NCBI GenBank assembly: GCA_034509735.1
Contig: JACGWO010000010.1
Location: forward strand, 10,739,193-10,803,192
DNA: 64,000 nucleotides
Source: Sesamum alatum
Lineage: Eukaryota; Streptophyta; Magnoliopsida; Lamiales; Pedaliaceae
Direction of reading: 5' to 3'
The position numbers were made by a program, and so were the translations under genes. A model generated the notes under the pieces. That model had not been told where the DNA came from. It ran no database searches and was given only the letters and a program-made list of their open reading frames with translations. Shown here piece by piece: positions 48,594 through 59,382 of the stretch (the stretch's first letter is position 1; each line of letters begins with the position of its first letter).

Positions 48594-48952
48594 AGGTAGC
48601 AGTGAGTCTATGAATCGGTTGATTGGGTCGGGTCTAACGCTCGAATAACGTGATTCGCTTGGAGTCCTCGGGATCATGTGAAAGGGTGAGGCAATTATCT
48701 TGGGAATCTCGTGGAACGAGAATGGTATGGAATACCTCCCACAGGTTCTTTTCCCATGCGAATCGTAAAAGCGGAGTATGGGGGAGATCGCTGTGGATCC
48801 CGAGCCCACTAGGAAAGGATTTCCCGAAAACAATGTTTGAGAGTGCTGTGTTTTTGTAGAAATAGTGGGAGAGGTTAAGGACTAAAGACCGAGACTTAAC
48901 CAAAATATTACTTCATTGTGCTTATTATTTTCTGCTTTACATATATGTTGTG

Positions 48953-51900
48953 AATGTCTAAGAATCCACCAAACACATCACTAAGAGGCTCATTAAAAAG
49001 GAACCAATTACACGAATTGACTGCGAAATCTTAAGATGGTCTTAGATTTCCAGATGCTTAACTCACATAACTGGATGAGGATGTTCCTCAGCGCTTGCCG
49101 AAGGGGTCGACAACTAAGGCAACGCTTGGCGTTCAAAAGTTGAAGGATGACCACCGATAAGTAGGATATAATGATGTTGGCTCAAACTATGCTTCGTTTG
49201 CATCATGTCTATATGGTCTTGGACCAGCATGTGGGGTAAAATGCAACGAAGGCATGTTTGGAGCTAAGATGACGAAGGGATGTCGAAACAAAGAACATGG
49301 AATGATGATGCAATCCCTAGTGGAGAAGCTCAAAAGACCTCCACGTCAGTCTTGAAAAGGAGACGTACATTGACATGATCCTTCAGTCTCTTCCTCCCAC
49401 CTGCGAACCATTAATTAGCAACATGAATGAGCTTAGAAAAGATCTTCATAGGTTGGTAATTATGTTGGTCTAGTGCGAAGCAACGATTGCAAAATCTGCG
49501 TCGTCGGTACTAGTAGGAGAGGCTTCAACCTCCATAGCGAAAGGCAAGGGTGCCAGACGCCAAAAGAGGAAGAAGGGTAAGGTAACATCAACTATTAAAG
49601 CACTTCAAGTGTTGTTCCTTTACAACACAAGGTGAAGGTAAAGGAAAGAGAAAAAGGTTCAAGCAATCAAGTTCATAGATTTCTAAGAACGTAAGCATTC
49701 ACTGTCGTAAAGAGGGCCATTGGAAAAGGGAGTATCCTGAACCTTTCTCCAATGTAGGTAAAATTTGATATTGAGTATTGACATGATCACTTTTACTCTA
49801 TTTGGTATTTGATACCATTCCTATCACTAATCTGCGGATGGTTTGCAGAAAGTGAATAAGGAGTTAAAAGCCAAGAACAGTTCTAGGATTCAACAATGGC
49901 AAGGTCCATTGATGAAAAGGACTAGAGACTTGTTAGGCCCATAATCGTGATCATGTTAGGATAATATAGGAATTACGTGACCTAGCATGATCAAAAGTAT
50001 GTCTCTTTGTTGGACAAAGGTTTTATTACATACATATTTGATCAAACAAAATTATTGAATATTGATTCATGTTTGCTAGTAGTTACACGTAAATTCGTAG
50101 AACACCATCCCATAAAAGGTTTATGGATACTCAAAAATTCAAATTATCTAAATGGATTAATCAAGACCAACTTACAAATTTGGCATCTACAATAGCTAGG
50201 ACGTTTCTTCTTATTAAAAGATAAGTAAATTGGAAAGTTCGATGAATCTAGAAATAAATGATTCGAATCAACTAAATTTACAAGTCTTTTATGAAGAAGA
50301 AAGTCTGAAAGCTCTTTGTTGAACAAAGTAGGCTTGCCAAATAGTCTATTGGAAGGGATCCAATAAGACAACTGTAGGTTACTAATACACAAGACCATAA
50401 GAGGGTTCAAAAGTCTAAAGGTCCCATAGGAGGTTTGGGAATTAGACTTAAGGAGGTGAACCGTAAATGGTTGCAAAATTAAACCTGTTTCGATAGGATC
50501 GAAAAGGCCGTGTATTTAGTGGGAGTTCTTGAGCATCCAAGTTGAGAATGGAATTCTCAATGAACGTTTCCTGTAAAGGCCAAGTATGACGGTCTCTGAT
50601 AAAGGGAACGATCGAATCTCGTTGGACGAAGATCGATTGAAGTTTCGCCCAATTACCTTAGCCCGTGTAGACGTAGACTCAAAATTGCCAACGTAAGGAA
50701 CATGGCACTTTGCTAGGAGTCACGCACAAAGAGCCACAGTTTGGCAAGCCTATGTCCCGACAAAGTACTTGAGCATGTAGAAGGATCCTACATACGTCAA
50801 GGGACTAGTGGGAGACAAATTCGACTCGGTGTCTGGTTTGTGTAGGTTTACGACAGAATAATGCTAAACGTTGCTTAAAATCGCATTTCTTAAATTGATC
50901 ATATTCCAAGTCCCCTTAAGAACGAACCCGAATGTCGTAAGAGGTACGAGTGATCGGGATATGTTCGGTCAAATTTGGATAGTAATCCAAATGACCTGTG
51001 GAACGTGATGTTGGACATCGTAGTAGGATTTATGGAGAGGAGCCATAGAATCCACTAGGAAATTCAAACAAGGTTTGAAACACCGCATAACTGGAATATT
51101 CGTTTTGACGAGCTCATACGGAGCATGACTCGGTCTTAAACGACGTAGGTGATCAGTGGGAGTAGAAATGGTGTTCCATGTGTTTAAGTGTGTAATGTCT
51201 TGATTCCTGGATGAATTGAAGACATTAGGAATCACTAAAACACAACTGTAACTCACAGAAATTCTCCATGACATTTTAAGGGTTCCCACGTACATATCAT
51301 GAATTGAGTTTTTTCAAAGATTCAGTCAGTGATAGACTGATGAGAAAACTCAAACATGTAGAGGGACAAGTTGTTCAAGACTCAGTCATAATAAGACTGA
51401 TGAGAAAACTTGGATACTATGCATAAAGCATCAAGCCATTCAAGACTTAGTCACGGTGGACTAATGAGAAGGCTTGGATGTTGAGTATCCCCTACGTCTT
51501 AACCCTAGGAAAACATATGATATGTTTACTCGGTGCATAGGAACCGATGTTGAGAGTGCTTCTAGCATGGCTCAACATAAATCGGTAATGCACTGAGGGG
51601 TTGAAGACAGCAATCAAGAACAATCCTTAGTACCTAAATAAGGACTAAAAATGTGTTCATGATGCACCGTCTGTTGAGAGTTGCTTTGGAAGGCTAAAGC
51701 GATACTAGCTTCCAGAGCATAAGTGAAAACCAGTTAGTCTCAAAGGTATGCACAGTCAGGCCCAATGACGAGTGCATCGGATAGTGGTCACTGATGAAGA
51801 CCGCGTCCATAGGATGGACGTGGCGCCTAGCACGACCAAGCCATGTTCGCCTATATGGCAGGCAACTTGGCTATGGGAGTATTGGCACGAGATCTCATCA

Positions 51901-52080
51901 CAAGATCCACGAAAATGTTCTTAGACAACCACCATCTCTAGGAGGCAACGGTGGATAGAGGTAACACGGTTCGACCGTATTGCTTCGCAAGGAAATATAA
52001 GTAGACTCACAATACCTTAGTCGGTATCGTAGATTACTCATACTCAGAGGATTCTGAACAAAGTGGGTAATTGACTTATT
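48953..52080 (+). pseudogene. Copia D gag-pol remains, non-coding
   Basis: Begins ATGTCTAAGAATCCA (MSKNP) like its relatives but stops after about 26 codons. Aligned pieces include MMMQSLVEKLKRPP (49300), VLVGEASTSIAKGKGARR (49510) and the ruined zinc knuckle IHCRKEGHWKREYPE (49700; the first and last Cys are lost). Integrase and RNase H sequence is alignable only as DNA. The reverse transcriptase lacks the part equivalent to element E 61835-62210 (join near 51085). The YVDD site reads GTGTAATGTCTTG near 51188. Element Y shares both defects. The copy cannot supply its own proteins. Confidence 0.85.
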
Positions 52081-52095
52081 GGTCAAGTGGGAGAT
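52081..52095 (+). promoter_or_regulatory. Polypurine tract of Copia D
   Basis: GGTCAAGTGGGAGAT directly before the 3' LTR; conserved in elements X, Y (with one change) and E. It primes plus-strand synthesis in this family. Confidence 0.9.
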
Positions 52096-54331
52096 TGTTA
52101 GAATAGGTGACCAGAAAGTCAATGGTATTGGCTGTTCTGAGAACCATTCGTCAATCTGTGAACAAGTAATATTATGTTAATGAATGTAGTAAGGATTCAT
52201 AGGCATGAGTTTGTTGTACTTACTACTTGCATCATTACGGTGTCACAACAAACGCCCACAGACTGAAATAACATTTCGGGAAATTGGAACTACGCTTGGA
52301 GGTAGGTTCATGAAATCAGTTTAGCCGAATCAGTCTGAAATACTCCAAGTCAAAGGAATCTCGAGATAGGGCATCGAGAATCCATTTGAGACTTGCACTA
52401 AGCATCTGCTGTCGTGTTTCATCGACGGGTGACGAGGATCGTCTAAGCAGTGTGAGTGGATCGGCCTGCTAGGGAGCGGCCGACTGAGGTGACTTGCGGG
52501 AATCATCATATGGAAGCCACTCGGGCTTGGTCGGTATGACTCGTATTCCCGGTTCTGATAGTACGGGATTAGTCCTCGGACTTGAGGATCACGGCAGTCC
52601 CCTACATACTAAGGTTGTATCTTGGATATGGTGAAATTTGACCGGTTATATTACATGGTCATCATAAGCCTCGTCCAGTGCAGTTGGAGTATGTAAGAAC
52701 GGTGAATTCCAAGATAGGATCTGTCCCCTGTCAAAGGATATGACAGCAAGATCTCCTATGCGCTCGGAGATGGTTTAGACTCACAAAGTCTATGGCCATA
52801 GCACTTGATGTAGTGGGAAAGGATTTCCTACGTCGAGTTAAACCTATCTCGAGCATTATGCATAGTTGCCTAGTCAAGAATGGGAACCGACCCCTAGACT
52901 AAAGGCCGGGAGACAGGCGACAGTAGGATCGTACCCGTACGTATCGAGCGTCGGTAGGACCGCACCTGCGTATAACTCGGAGCCTAAATGTTCACACCAT
53001 AAATTCACCTAGTCTCTAGTGCCATGGACCGTTGCTAGATGGCCACCCATGGTAACGGACTACTTTGGTTATGAAATAACAAAAAGTAGGTCCAAGTCTA
53101 GCTGGAAGGTGAACCTAAAGAGTCACACCCGCTACACCAAATGAAAGGGAATTAATTTGGAATTAATTCCGGGAGAAGGTTTAATTTAATGGAATTAAAT
53201 TATACTTCTTGGAGATTCAAGCCTCGATGAATTATTTGGAATAATCGGGCTTGAGTTCATAAATTAGATTTATGAATTTTATAAAACATGGGTTTTTCCT
53301 TTTAATTAGATTAAAAGGGTGAATTAATTAATTAGTGGGCTTGGTATATTAAATAGGATTTAATATAAAGTCCATGGGACTATTTAATTTAGAATTAAAT
53401 AATCCCATTCTATGGAATTAATTAATAGGCTTGGTATATTAAATAGGATTTAATATAAAGTCCATCGGACTATTTAATTTAGAATTAAATAAGTCCTTTC
53501 CATTAATTAATTAATGGACTTAGTATATTAAATATGATTTAATATAAAGTCCATGGGAATATTTAATTTAGAATTAAATAGGCCCATTCCATAAAGCCCA
53601 TCAAAATGGATGGACAAGATTTGATCTAGAGAATGATGAGATGAAGGGCTATGATTAATTTGACTTAATCAAAGCCTAATTTGACTAGGATTTGACTAGG
53701 TCAAAATCCTAGTCAAAGTGTGTCTCTTTGGAAGGATTTGAGAAGGAATAGGAAATTCCATCTCCTATAAATACTCAAAAAACACACACTCACACCTAGT
53801 ATTCTCTACAACTCTCATCTCTCATCTCTCTCAAATTTTCGTCCATCCCCTTCTTTTCTCTCCAAAAATTATACTTTGTTCTTCTTGATTTTATTCAAGT
53901 TAAGAACATAAGAGACATTGATTGCGTTAATTCATAGCGTGTATTGATGTCTCTTCTCCCCAAATAATTTCTTGGTAGCACAAGGGTTGTTTGCTTTCCG
54001 GAGGAGCGAGTGAGATGATTTAGAGGGTCTCTTCTTGAGATCTTGGTGCAAAACGGGGAACAATGCATGTAGCCGAATGAAGACAAAACTACAACCGGGT
54101 AGGTTCTTTAATTATGGTTTTCGTTTCTAATTCTATGGCCTTCATGTTGTGTTTTATTGAACATGAGATACACCAAACGCCCGGGAGAATCAAGGGCACA
54201 CCCCTTGATTCGTTTATGTACGTTATGCATGATTTAAATTCCATTTAATTATGTTTTGTAATTTTATTACGCACTATTTCGCGCTTCCGCTATACGTGCT
54301 CATCTACCGGGCCGATCCACATTATCTTTCA
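52096..54331 (+). mobile_element. 3' LTR of Copia element D
   Basis: 2,236 bp, colinear with the 5' LTR without gaps. Followed by CACTT (54332-54336), identical to 44394-44398 before the 5' LTR, so both ends of a single insertion event are intact. Confidence 0.97.
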
Positions 54332-54336
54332 CACTT

Positions 54337-54980
54337 CTCATTCTCTATTTTTCATTCGCCTTCTCCCCTTCTATATCTCATAAGCTCTTTCTACCAAACC
54401 AAAAAAGATAACAATCTCTTGTTATGAGATAGTGAGAAGAGAACCTATATGCAAAATATGCGGGAAAAATGTAGATCTATTTTCTAAGTTTATACAAAAG
54501 CGAATATATATATATGTATATATAGAGAGAGAGAGAGAGGGACTTACTGTTACTCTAACACAAGGCAGCCACTGACGACGACGACGGAGAAGAGAACGGC
54601 GACGTCGCTGAATCGGGTGGTAAAAGGGATTTTTACTCTCTCTCTCTCTCTCTCTCTCTCTTAGGGTAAAAAAGAGGTGAAGTATTAGGTCAAAAGTGAA
54701 AAGTGAAAACTAGACTTGCAGTTGGGTGGGAGGTTGAAGGCTGAAGCTGTACAGTTGTATACACTCCCTCCCTCCCTCTCTCTCTCTTTAAAATTTTAAT
54801 CGAGTACCCGGTCGGGTTTTCGAGTGCTATTATCCTACATGACACCCCGATCCGATATATTTTAATCAGTTTTCGGGTTCATTCGAACCCGACTATTTAC
54901 CCAAATTACCTTTTTTGTATAATCTGAATCCGATCGGATTGGGTTGGGACCCGAAAAAATCCGATCTGAATTCACCCCTA
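54337..54980 (-). mobile_element. hAT element 2, distal end
   Basis: Continuation of the hAT element after Copia D. Contains TA, GA and CT simple repeats (54503-54540, 54636-54662, 54765-54787) and a CGGGT/ACCCG-rich subterminal region. In transposase orientation this is the promoter side. No gene. Confidence 0.75.
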
Positions 54981-54988
54981 TTAACCAC

Positions 54989-55291
54989 TATGATGGAGGT
55001 TTTTCAATGTGTCATTCAACATTTCATATCCAACTCCTCAATTTCAGCCATAAACTGATCAAATTCAAGGACTGTGGTTGTCATGGCTTTAGCCCACAAG
55101 GCTCTATTTTATGCCAAGCCTTTCCACCTGGCAGTCTTCATATTCCCGTGAAGGTGTCTGACACAAAATCTGTTGTCAGCACTTGGGAATATGTTTTCAG
55201 AAGCAGGCAACAAGCCTTTTTGCTTATCTGATATGAATGTGTAAACATCATCCCTTGCAGTCATCAAATCTTCTTTTAAAAGTGTAAGAAA
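54989..55291 (-). pseudogene. Mutator-like transposase, core domain piece
   Basis: Right to left: LKEDLMTARDDVYTFISDKQ, KGLLPASENIFPSADNRFCV, RHLHGNMKTARWKGLA, then, after a stop, LWAKAMTTTVLEFDQFMAEI. This is the MULE transposase core pattern (SDRQKGL...HRFC-RHL--N...LW-AA). It joins in order to the piece at 40702 once the hAT element is removed. It is cut on the other side by Copia E at 55292, and the N-terminal part lies beyond the window. Confidence 0.85.
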
Positions 55292-57499
55292 TGTTAGAAT
55301 AAGTGACCAGAAAGCCAATAGGTTTGGCATTTTGCAACCTATTTTGACAACTTGATGTAATGTAATATTATGTGATGAATAAGATGAGTGTTCGTCACCA
55401 ATGGTACCTTCTTTGTTGCGCTCATCGTACATATGTTAAAACAGTGTTTTACTTATATCGCAACAAAGCCCACAGATCACGGTTAACAACTCATGCAGTT
55501 GGGCCACGCATTGGATGGTGGTCATGAAACCAACTGATTAAGAGTTGGGTCTAAAACGTTCCAAGTCGAGGACCTTGAGACAGGGCATCGAGAGTCCTAT
55601 TGAGACTTGCATCAAGAGTCGTGTTCATTGGATGAGTGCCGTGTTTTATCAACGACAGGCGTGGGACGCCTACACGATCTTGATGGGTTGGTCGACTGGG
55701 GTCGAGCCCACTGGATTGACTCGCGGGTATCATCATATGGAAGCCTTGGAGGCTTGGTCGGTATGATTGAATTTCCCCGATTCTGATAGTACGGGAGTAG
55801 TCCTCAGACTTGAGGAATCATGACAGTCGCGTACACAGGACGGCTGTATCTTGGATCTGGCGAGAGGTGATAATTCTGTAAGATGATCATTATAAGCCTT
55901 ATCCAGTGCAGTTGGAATGTGTAGCGAGGACGGTGCGTTCCAAGAAGAGGATTCGTCCCCTGTCAGTATGTGACAGAGGTATCTCCTATGCACTTGGAGA
56001 CACGTTCATGCCGTTTAAAGTTGTGGCCACAGTGGTAGGTCGAACATAGAATGGTTTCCTGTGTCGACGCAATGAAGCCATTGTAGTCTCGAGTATTGAG
56101 CATAGGTGCCTAGTCAAGGATGAGAACCGACGCCCAATTCTATACCCTAGACTAAGGCCGAGAGACGGTAGACGGAAGGACCGTACCCATACGGAATCGG
56201 TGCCTAAATGTTCAGGCCAACATTCACATAGTCTCTAATGCCATGGACCGTTGCTAGACGACCACCCATGGTAATGGGCCCTTGTGGGACACGGGCCCAA
56301 GTCTAGCTGAGGGTGAACCTAAAGAGTCACACACAAATCACCGAGAAGGTTGAGAGATTGACTTGGTGTCAATCTCAAAGGATAAATAAGTAATTGGATT
56401 ACTTAAGGGATAATCCATTGGATGGACGGGCCGATATTGTATCAGGCTCTCGTTTAATCGGTAAATTGGATTTATTGATTAATTATGGAAAGTCGAGATG
56501 TTGGATCTTTTGATTGGATTAAAAGACCAATGAGAATAATTTAAGTGGACATTAAATTTGATTTAATTTTGGGTTTGTTGTAATTGGATTACGATAAAAC
56601 CTGGTCCTTTAAATTTTGACCCGAGAGGAGAAATAATTCTTATTTTGGAATAGGAAGAAGTTGGACTTTTTCCATATTGAGCATGGCCGAAATGCTCCCT
56701 TGAGGAAGCTAAAATCATCCATGCTTCATGCAAGGTGGTAGTTGGCTTATCTCTTTTGGAAAGAGACAAGTCAACTCCAATGAAGCCCTTCCCTTTTGGT
56801 ATGATTTGATCATACCTTAAAAGTTGGTAGGCTTGATTGAAGAATTAATGGTGATTGATTGGGATGTATCTAGACATCCTTGGATGAACCTAGACATATT
56901 TCAATAATTACATTAATTATGTATATATATGAGTATATACAATACCTTGTGTAAGAAAATCATTATTCATCTTTTCTAGGAAAAGAGAAGATAATTTTCG
57001 GCCCTCTCCTCTCTCTCTCACTCTCGGCCTCTATCTCCCTCTCCCACTTGTGTTCTTCACTTGATCTTGGATCAAAAGAAAGAACAAAGTAGGTTTAAAG
57101 AACACTAATTCATAGTGTTTTTCTCTTGAATCGATTCCTTCCTAAATCCGTTTTCTTCTAGCAAGGAAAACGTGTGTTTCTTCTGGTATGGTGTGGATAA
57201 CCTTTGGAGAATCCATACATTTGGATTTCTTGAGCATTCCGGAGAAGGAACAACGCAAGTAGCCACGCATACGTAAATCATCAAAGGTAACGATTTTATT
57301 ACGCATTGGTAGATTTACTATTTATCTATGCCCTATGTATTATATGCCCTTTTGTTAATACATTCTACATCGAACGTCCGGTTGAGCATCCAAGGGTACA
57401 TCCCTTGGGATCACGTTAATTTGAATTTGATTTAAATTTACGCACTTTTACGATTTCTCGCTTCCGCTCGGGCTCCCGGGCGGATCCGCTTTTCCTTCA
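55292..57499 (+). mobile_element. 5' LTR of Copia element E
   Basis: 2,208 bp from TGTTAGAATAAGTGACCAG to TTTTCCTTCA. The primer site follows. It carries the conserved block at 56240-56271 and ends in the C/G-rich CTCGGGCTCCCGGGCGG. The five bases before it are AGAAA; the matching 3' flank is beyond the window. It differs from the visible part of its 3' LTR by about 5% over the first 300 bp by eye. Confidence 0.92.
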
Positions 57500-57501
57500 A
57501 G

Positions 57502-57517
57502 TGGTATCAGAACCCGG
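57502..57517 (+). promoter_or_regulatory. Primer-binding site of Copia E
   Basis: TGGTATCAGAACCCGG two bases after the LTR end; tRNA-Met type with one change from the D site. Confidence 0.92.
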
Positions 57518-57750
57518 TTCGATGTAAGGGGCATAGATCTATGTGCTTGGCATGATCTACTTGTTTTTATGGCTTTAATGGCATGTTAGATTGCATGAAT
57601 ATGTGAATATATATGATGATTTAATTGTTTAAATTTGATGGACGTTAAGCATGTTAATTTGGTAAGATTGGATCTACAATTACATGCTCATTTTCTGTTT
57701 ATTATTGTTGTTTTGTGCTGAAAAGAATGTCGAAAAAATATGAAAAAATG

Positions 57751-57972
57751 GACAGCAGCAGCAGCGGTTGGCTGCCGCCCCTGCCGGCCGGTCACTAGCT
57801 GGCAGGCGGGCTGCCGGGCGCGCACTAGCTTATGCCAGCGTGCGTGCTGGCAAGGGGCGGCCGCGCATATCGCGGCCGCGCTGGGCTTCGGCCAGCGCGC
57901 GCGGGCGCTGTGCGCAGGCATGCCGCTGCCGGCCGAGGCTAGCGCAGCTGGCCGACGGCACAACGACTGGAC
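57751..57972 (+). repeat. GC-rich leader tract, copy 4 (E)
   Basis: About 220 bases starting with a CAG repeat and continuing in GCCGGCC, GCGCGC and CTGGC words. Preceded by GTCGAAAAAATATGAAAAAA and followed by CCGTTTTGTACCGTTTTTCG, the same framing as the other tracts although the GC part itself does not align well. Confidence 0.85.
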
Positions 57973-58918
57973 CGTTTTGTACCGTTTTTCGATATTTTCT
58001 GGAAAATTTGATTTTCTGCCTTTTCTGCACAATATTTTGAAGATGTATTAATTTTGCACATTTGATTTTGGAATAATTGAATTGTTCCTTAGATCAAATA
58101 TGCTTAATTAATTTGGGATTAATAAATGCGTTGGATGCATTGTTTATAATGTCAATTGAATTTGAAATTTGAATTTTGCATATTGTTTATGTGTTTATAC
58201 TTTGTGATGTTGGCCATCACTTGGATATTTGGAATATCCATGGTTTATGCATGATTATTTGGAATAATTATGTTATGTGCGTTGATGGGATCAACATTGG
58301 ATGATCACAAAAGCCCTAGACCTTGTATATGGATGAATGTATGATTATTTACATTTATGTTGGGTGGGGCCTGCGTGCCTCTTGTTTTGGGACTATCATC
58401 TCCCGTATTTCAGCCTCATGATGTTGAGGCTTATTTTTATTTCCCATGTATTACTTTCATTTGTAATGAGAGTAGATAAGATTGGTGAGGTTTTTATTTT
58501 AACAAGCTTATGGATCAGAGACCCAAGGTGGAGCCTCAAGGCGTGAAATAATAGCATTACAAGGCCCATTGGAATGGCAATGGGTATATTACTTTGTAAT
58601 AATTTTGGACCACCCTAGACAAACCATAGACTCAGTGCGGGCTCAGTGGTCGCATAGGTTGGGCTTGTGATCATCCTAACAGGGGTATGCTATGTTTTCT
58701 GCATGCGGCGTATTTATTTATCGCTTTAAATATTGGATATTTATGCATGCTAAAACACCTTAATGTGATGAGGTCTCGGTCGTACATTAAACTCTCATTT
58801 GGTTGGACCAAATTAAATATTAGGCCCAAAACGGACTTGGACCAAAATGGTATTTTGATCTGTCCGAGCCTTTCATCCACAGCAATGTGGTGAGGAAGCT
58901 GCCACTACCCAAGTGTGG

Positions 58919-59015
58919 TCTCACGAGTCGTGGCACACTTGGACTAGGGGAAAGTTGCACCATTGTTGTGAATAAAGAGACTGCGCTCGCTGTTTTCCTG
59001 TCTCATGAGTCGTGG
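58919..59015 (+). repeat. Paired palindromic 15-mer in the E leader
   Basis: TCTCACGAGTCGTGG at 58919-58933 and TCTCATGAGTCGTGG at 59001-59015, 82 bp apart. Equivalent to the pairs in Y and D. Confidence 0.9.
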
Positions 59016-59382
59016 GGGGCGACAGTTTGAGGCATGATTTGGTTGATTGGTCGGGCCCAACATTGAGTAACATGGTTTGCTTGGAGTCCTCGGAACCATG
59101 CGCATAAGTCAGGCAAAACATCTTGGGAATCTCATGGGATGAGAATGATATTGGATATCTCCCACGAGGTCTTCTTCATGTGAATCGTAAAAGCGGGGCA
59201 TGAAGATTACGCTTGTGGATCCCAAGCCCACTAGGAAATGATTTTCCGAAACTCCACTTGAGAGTGGTGGACTTTCGTATAAATAGTGGGAGGGTTAAAG
59301 ACTAAAAGACCAAGTCTTCAACTTGAACAATAATATTACCATCATCTGTTGATTTTTGCTTTACATTTTTATTAATGTAGAT

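Larger units (their letters stand above)
46652..48952 (+). mobile_element. Untranslated leader of Copia D
   Basis: About 2.3 kb without a credible gene. It contains the GC-rich tract (46866-47045), AT-rich filler, and a conserved 3' part (about 48340-48900) with the paired TCTCACGAGTCGTGG repeats and a GCGAATCGTAAAAGCGG segment, also seen in element E near 59180. Leaders of this length are unusual for Copia. Confidence 0.8.
40703..54980 (-). mobile_element. hAT element 2 (host of Copia D)
   Basis: Ends TAGGCGTGGGCG at 40703 and (minus strand) TAGGGGTGAATTC at 54980. The flanking 8-bp duplications are TTGACCAC (40695-40702) and TTAACCAC (54981-54988), differing by one base. The Mutator transposase reads across this point when the element is removed. 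Subtracting Copia D and its duplication leaves about 4.3 kb, normal for an autonomous hAT. Subterminal regions carry repeated GGGTACCCG/CGGGTT motifs (40740-40860, 54800-54960). It contains a transposase pseudogene on the minus strand. Confidence 0.9.
57518..59382 (+). mobile_element. Untranslated leader of Copia E
   Basis: About 1.9 kb. Order: GC-rich tract (57751-57972), AT-rich filler, then a conserved segment with the paired 15-mers at 58919-58933 and 59001-59015. The latter has one change (TCTCATGAGTCGTGG). CAAGCCCACTAGGAAATG follows near 59222, as in D and Y. Confidence 0.8.
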
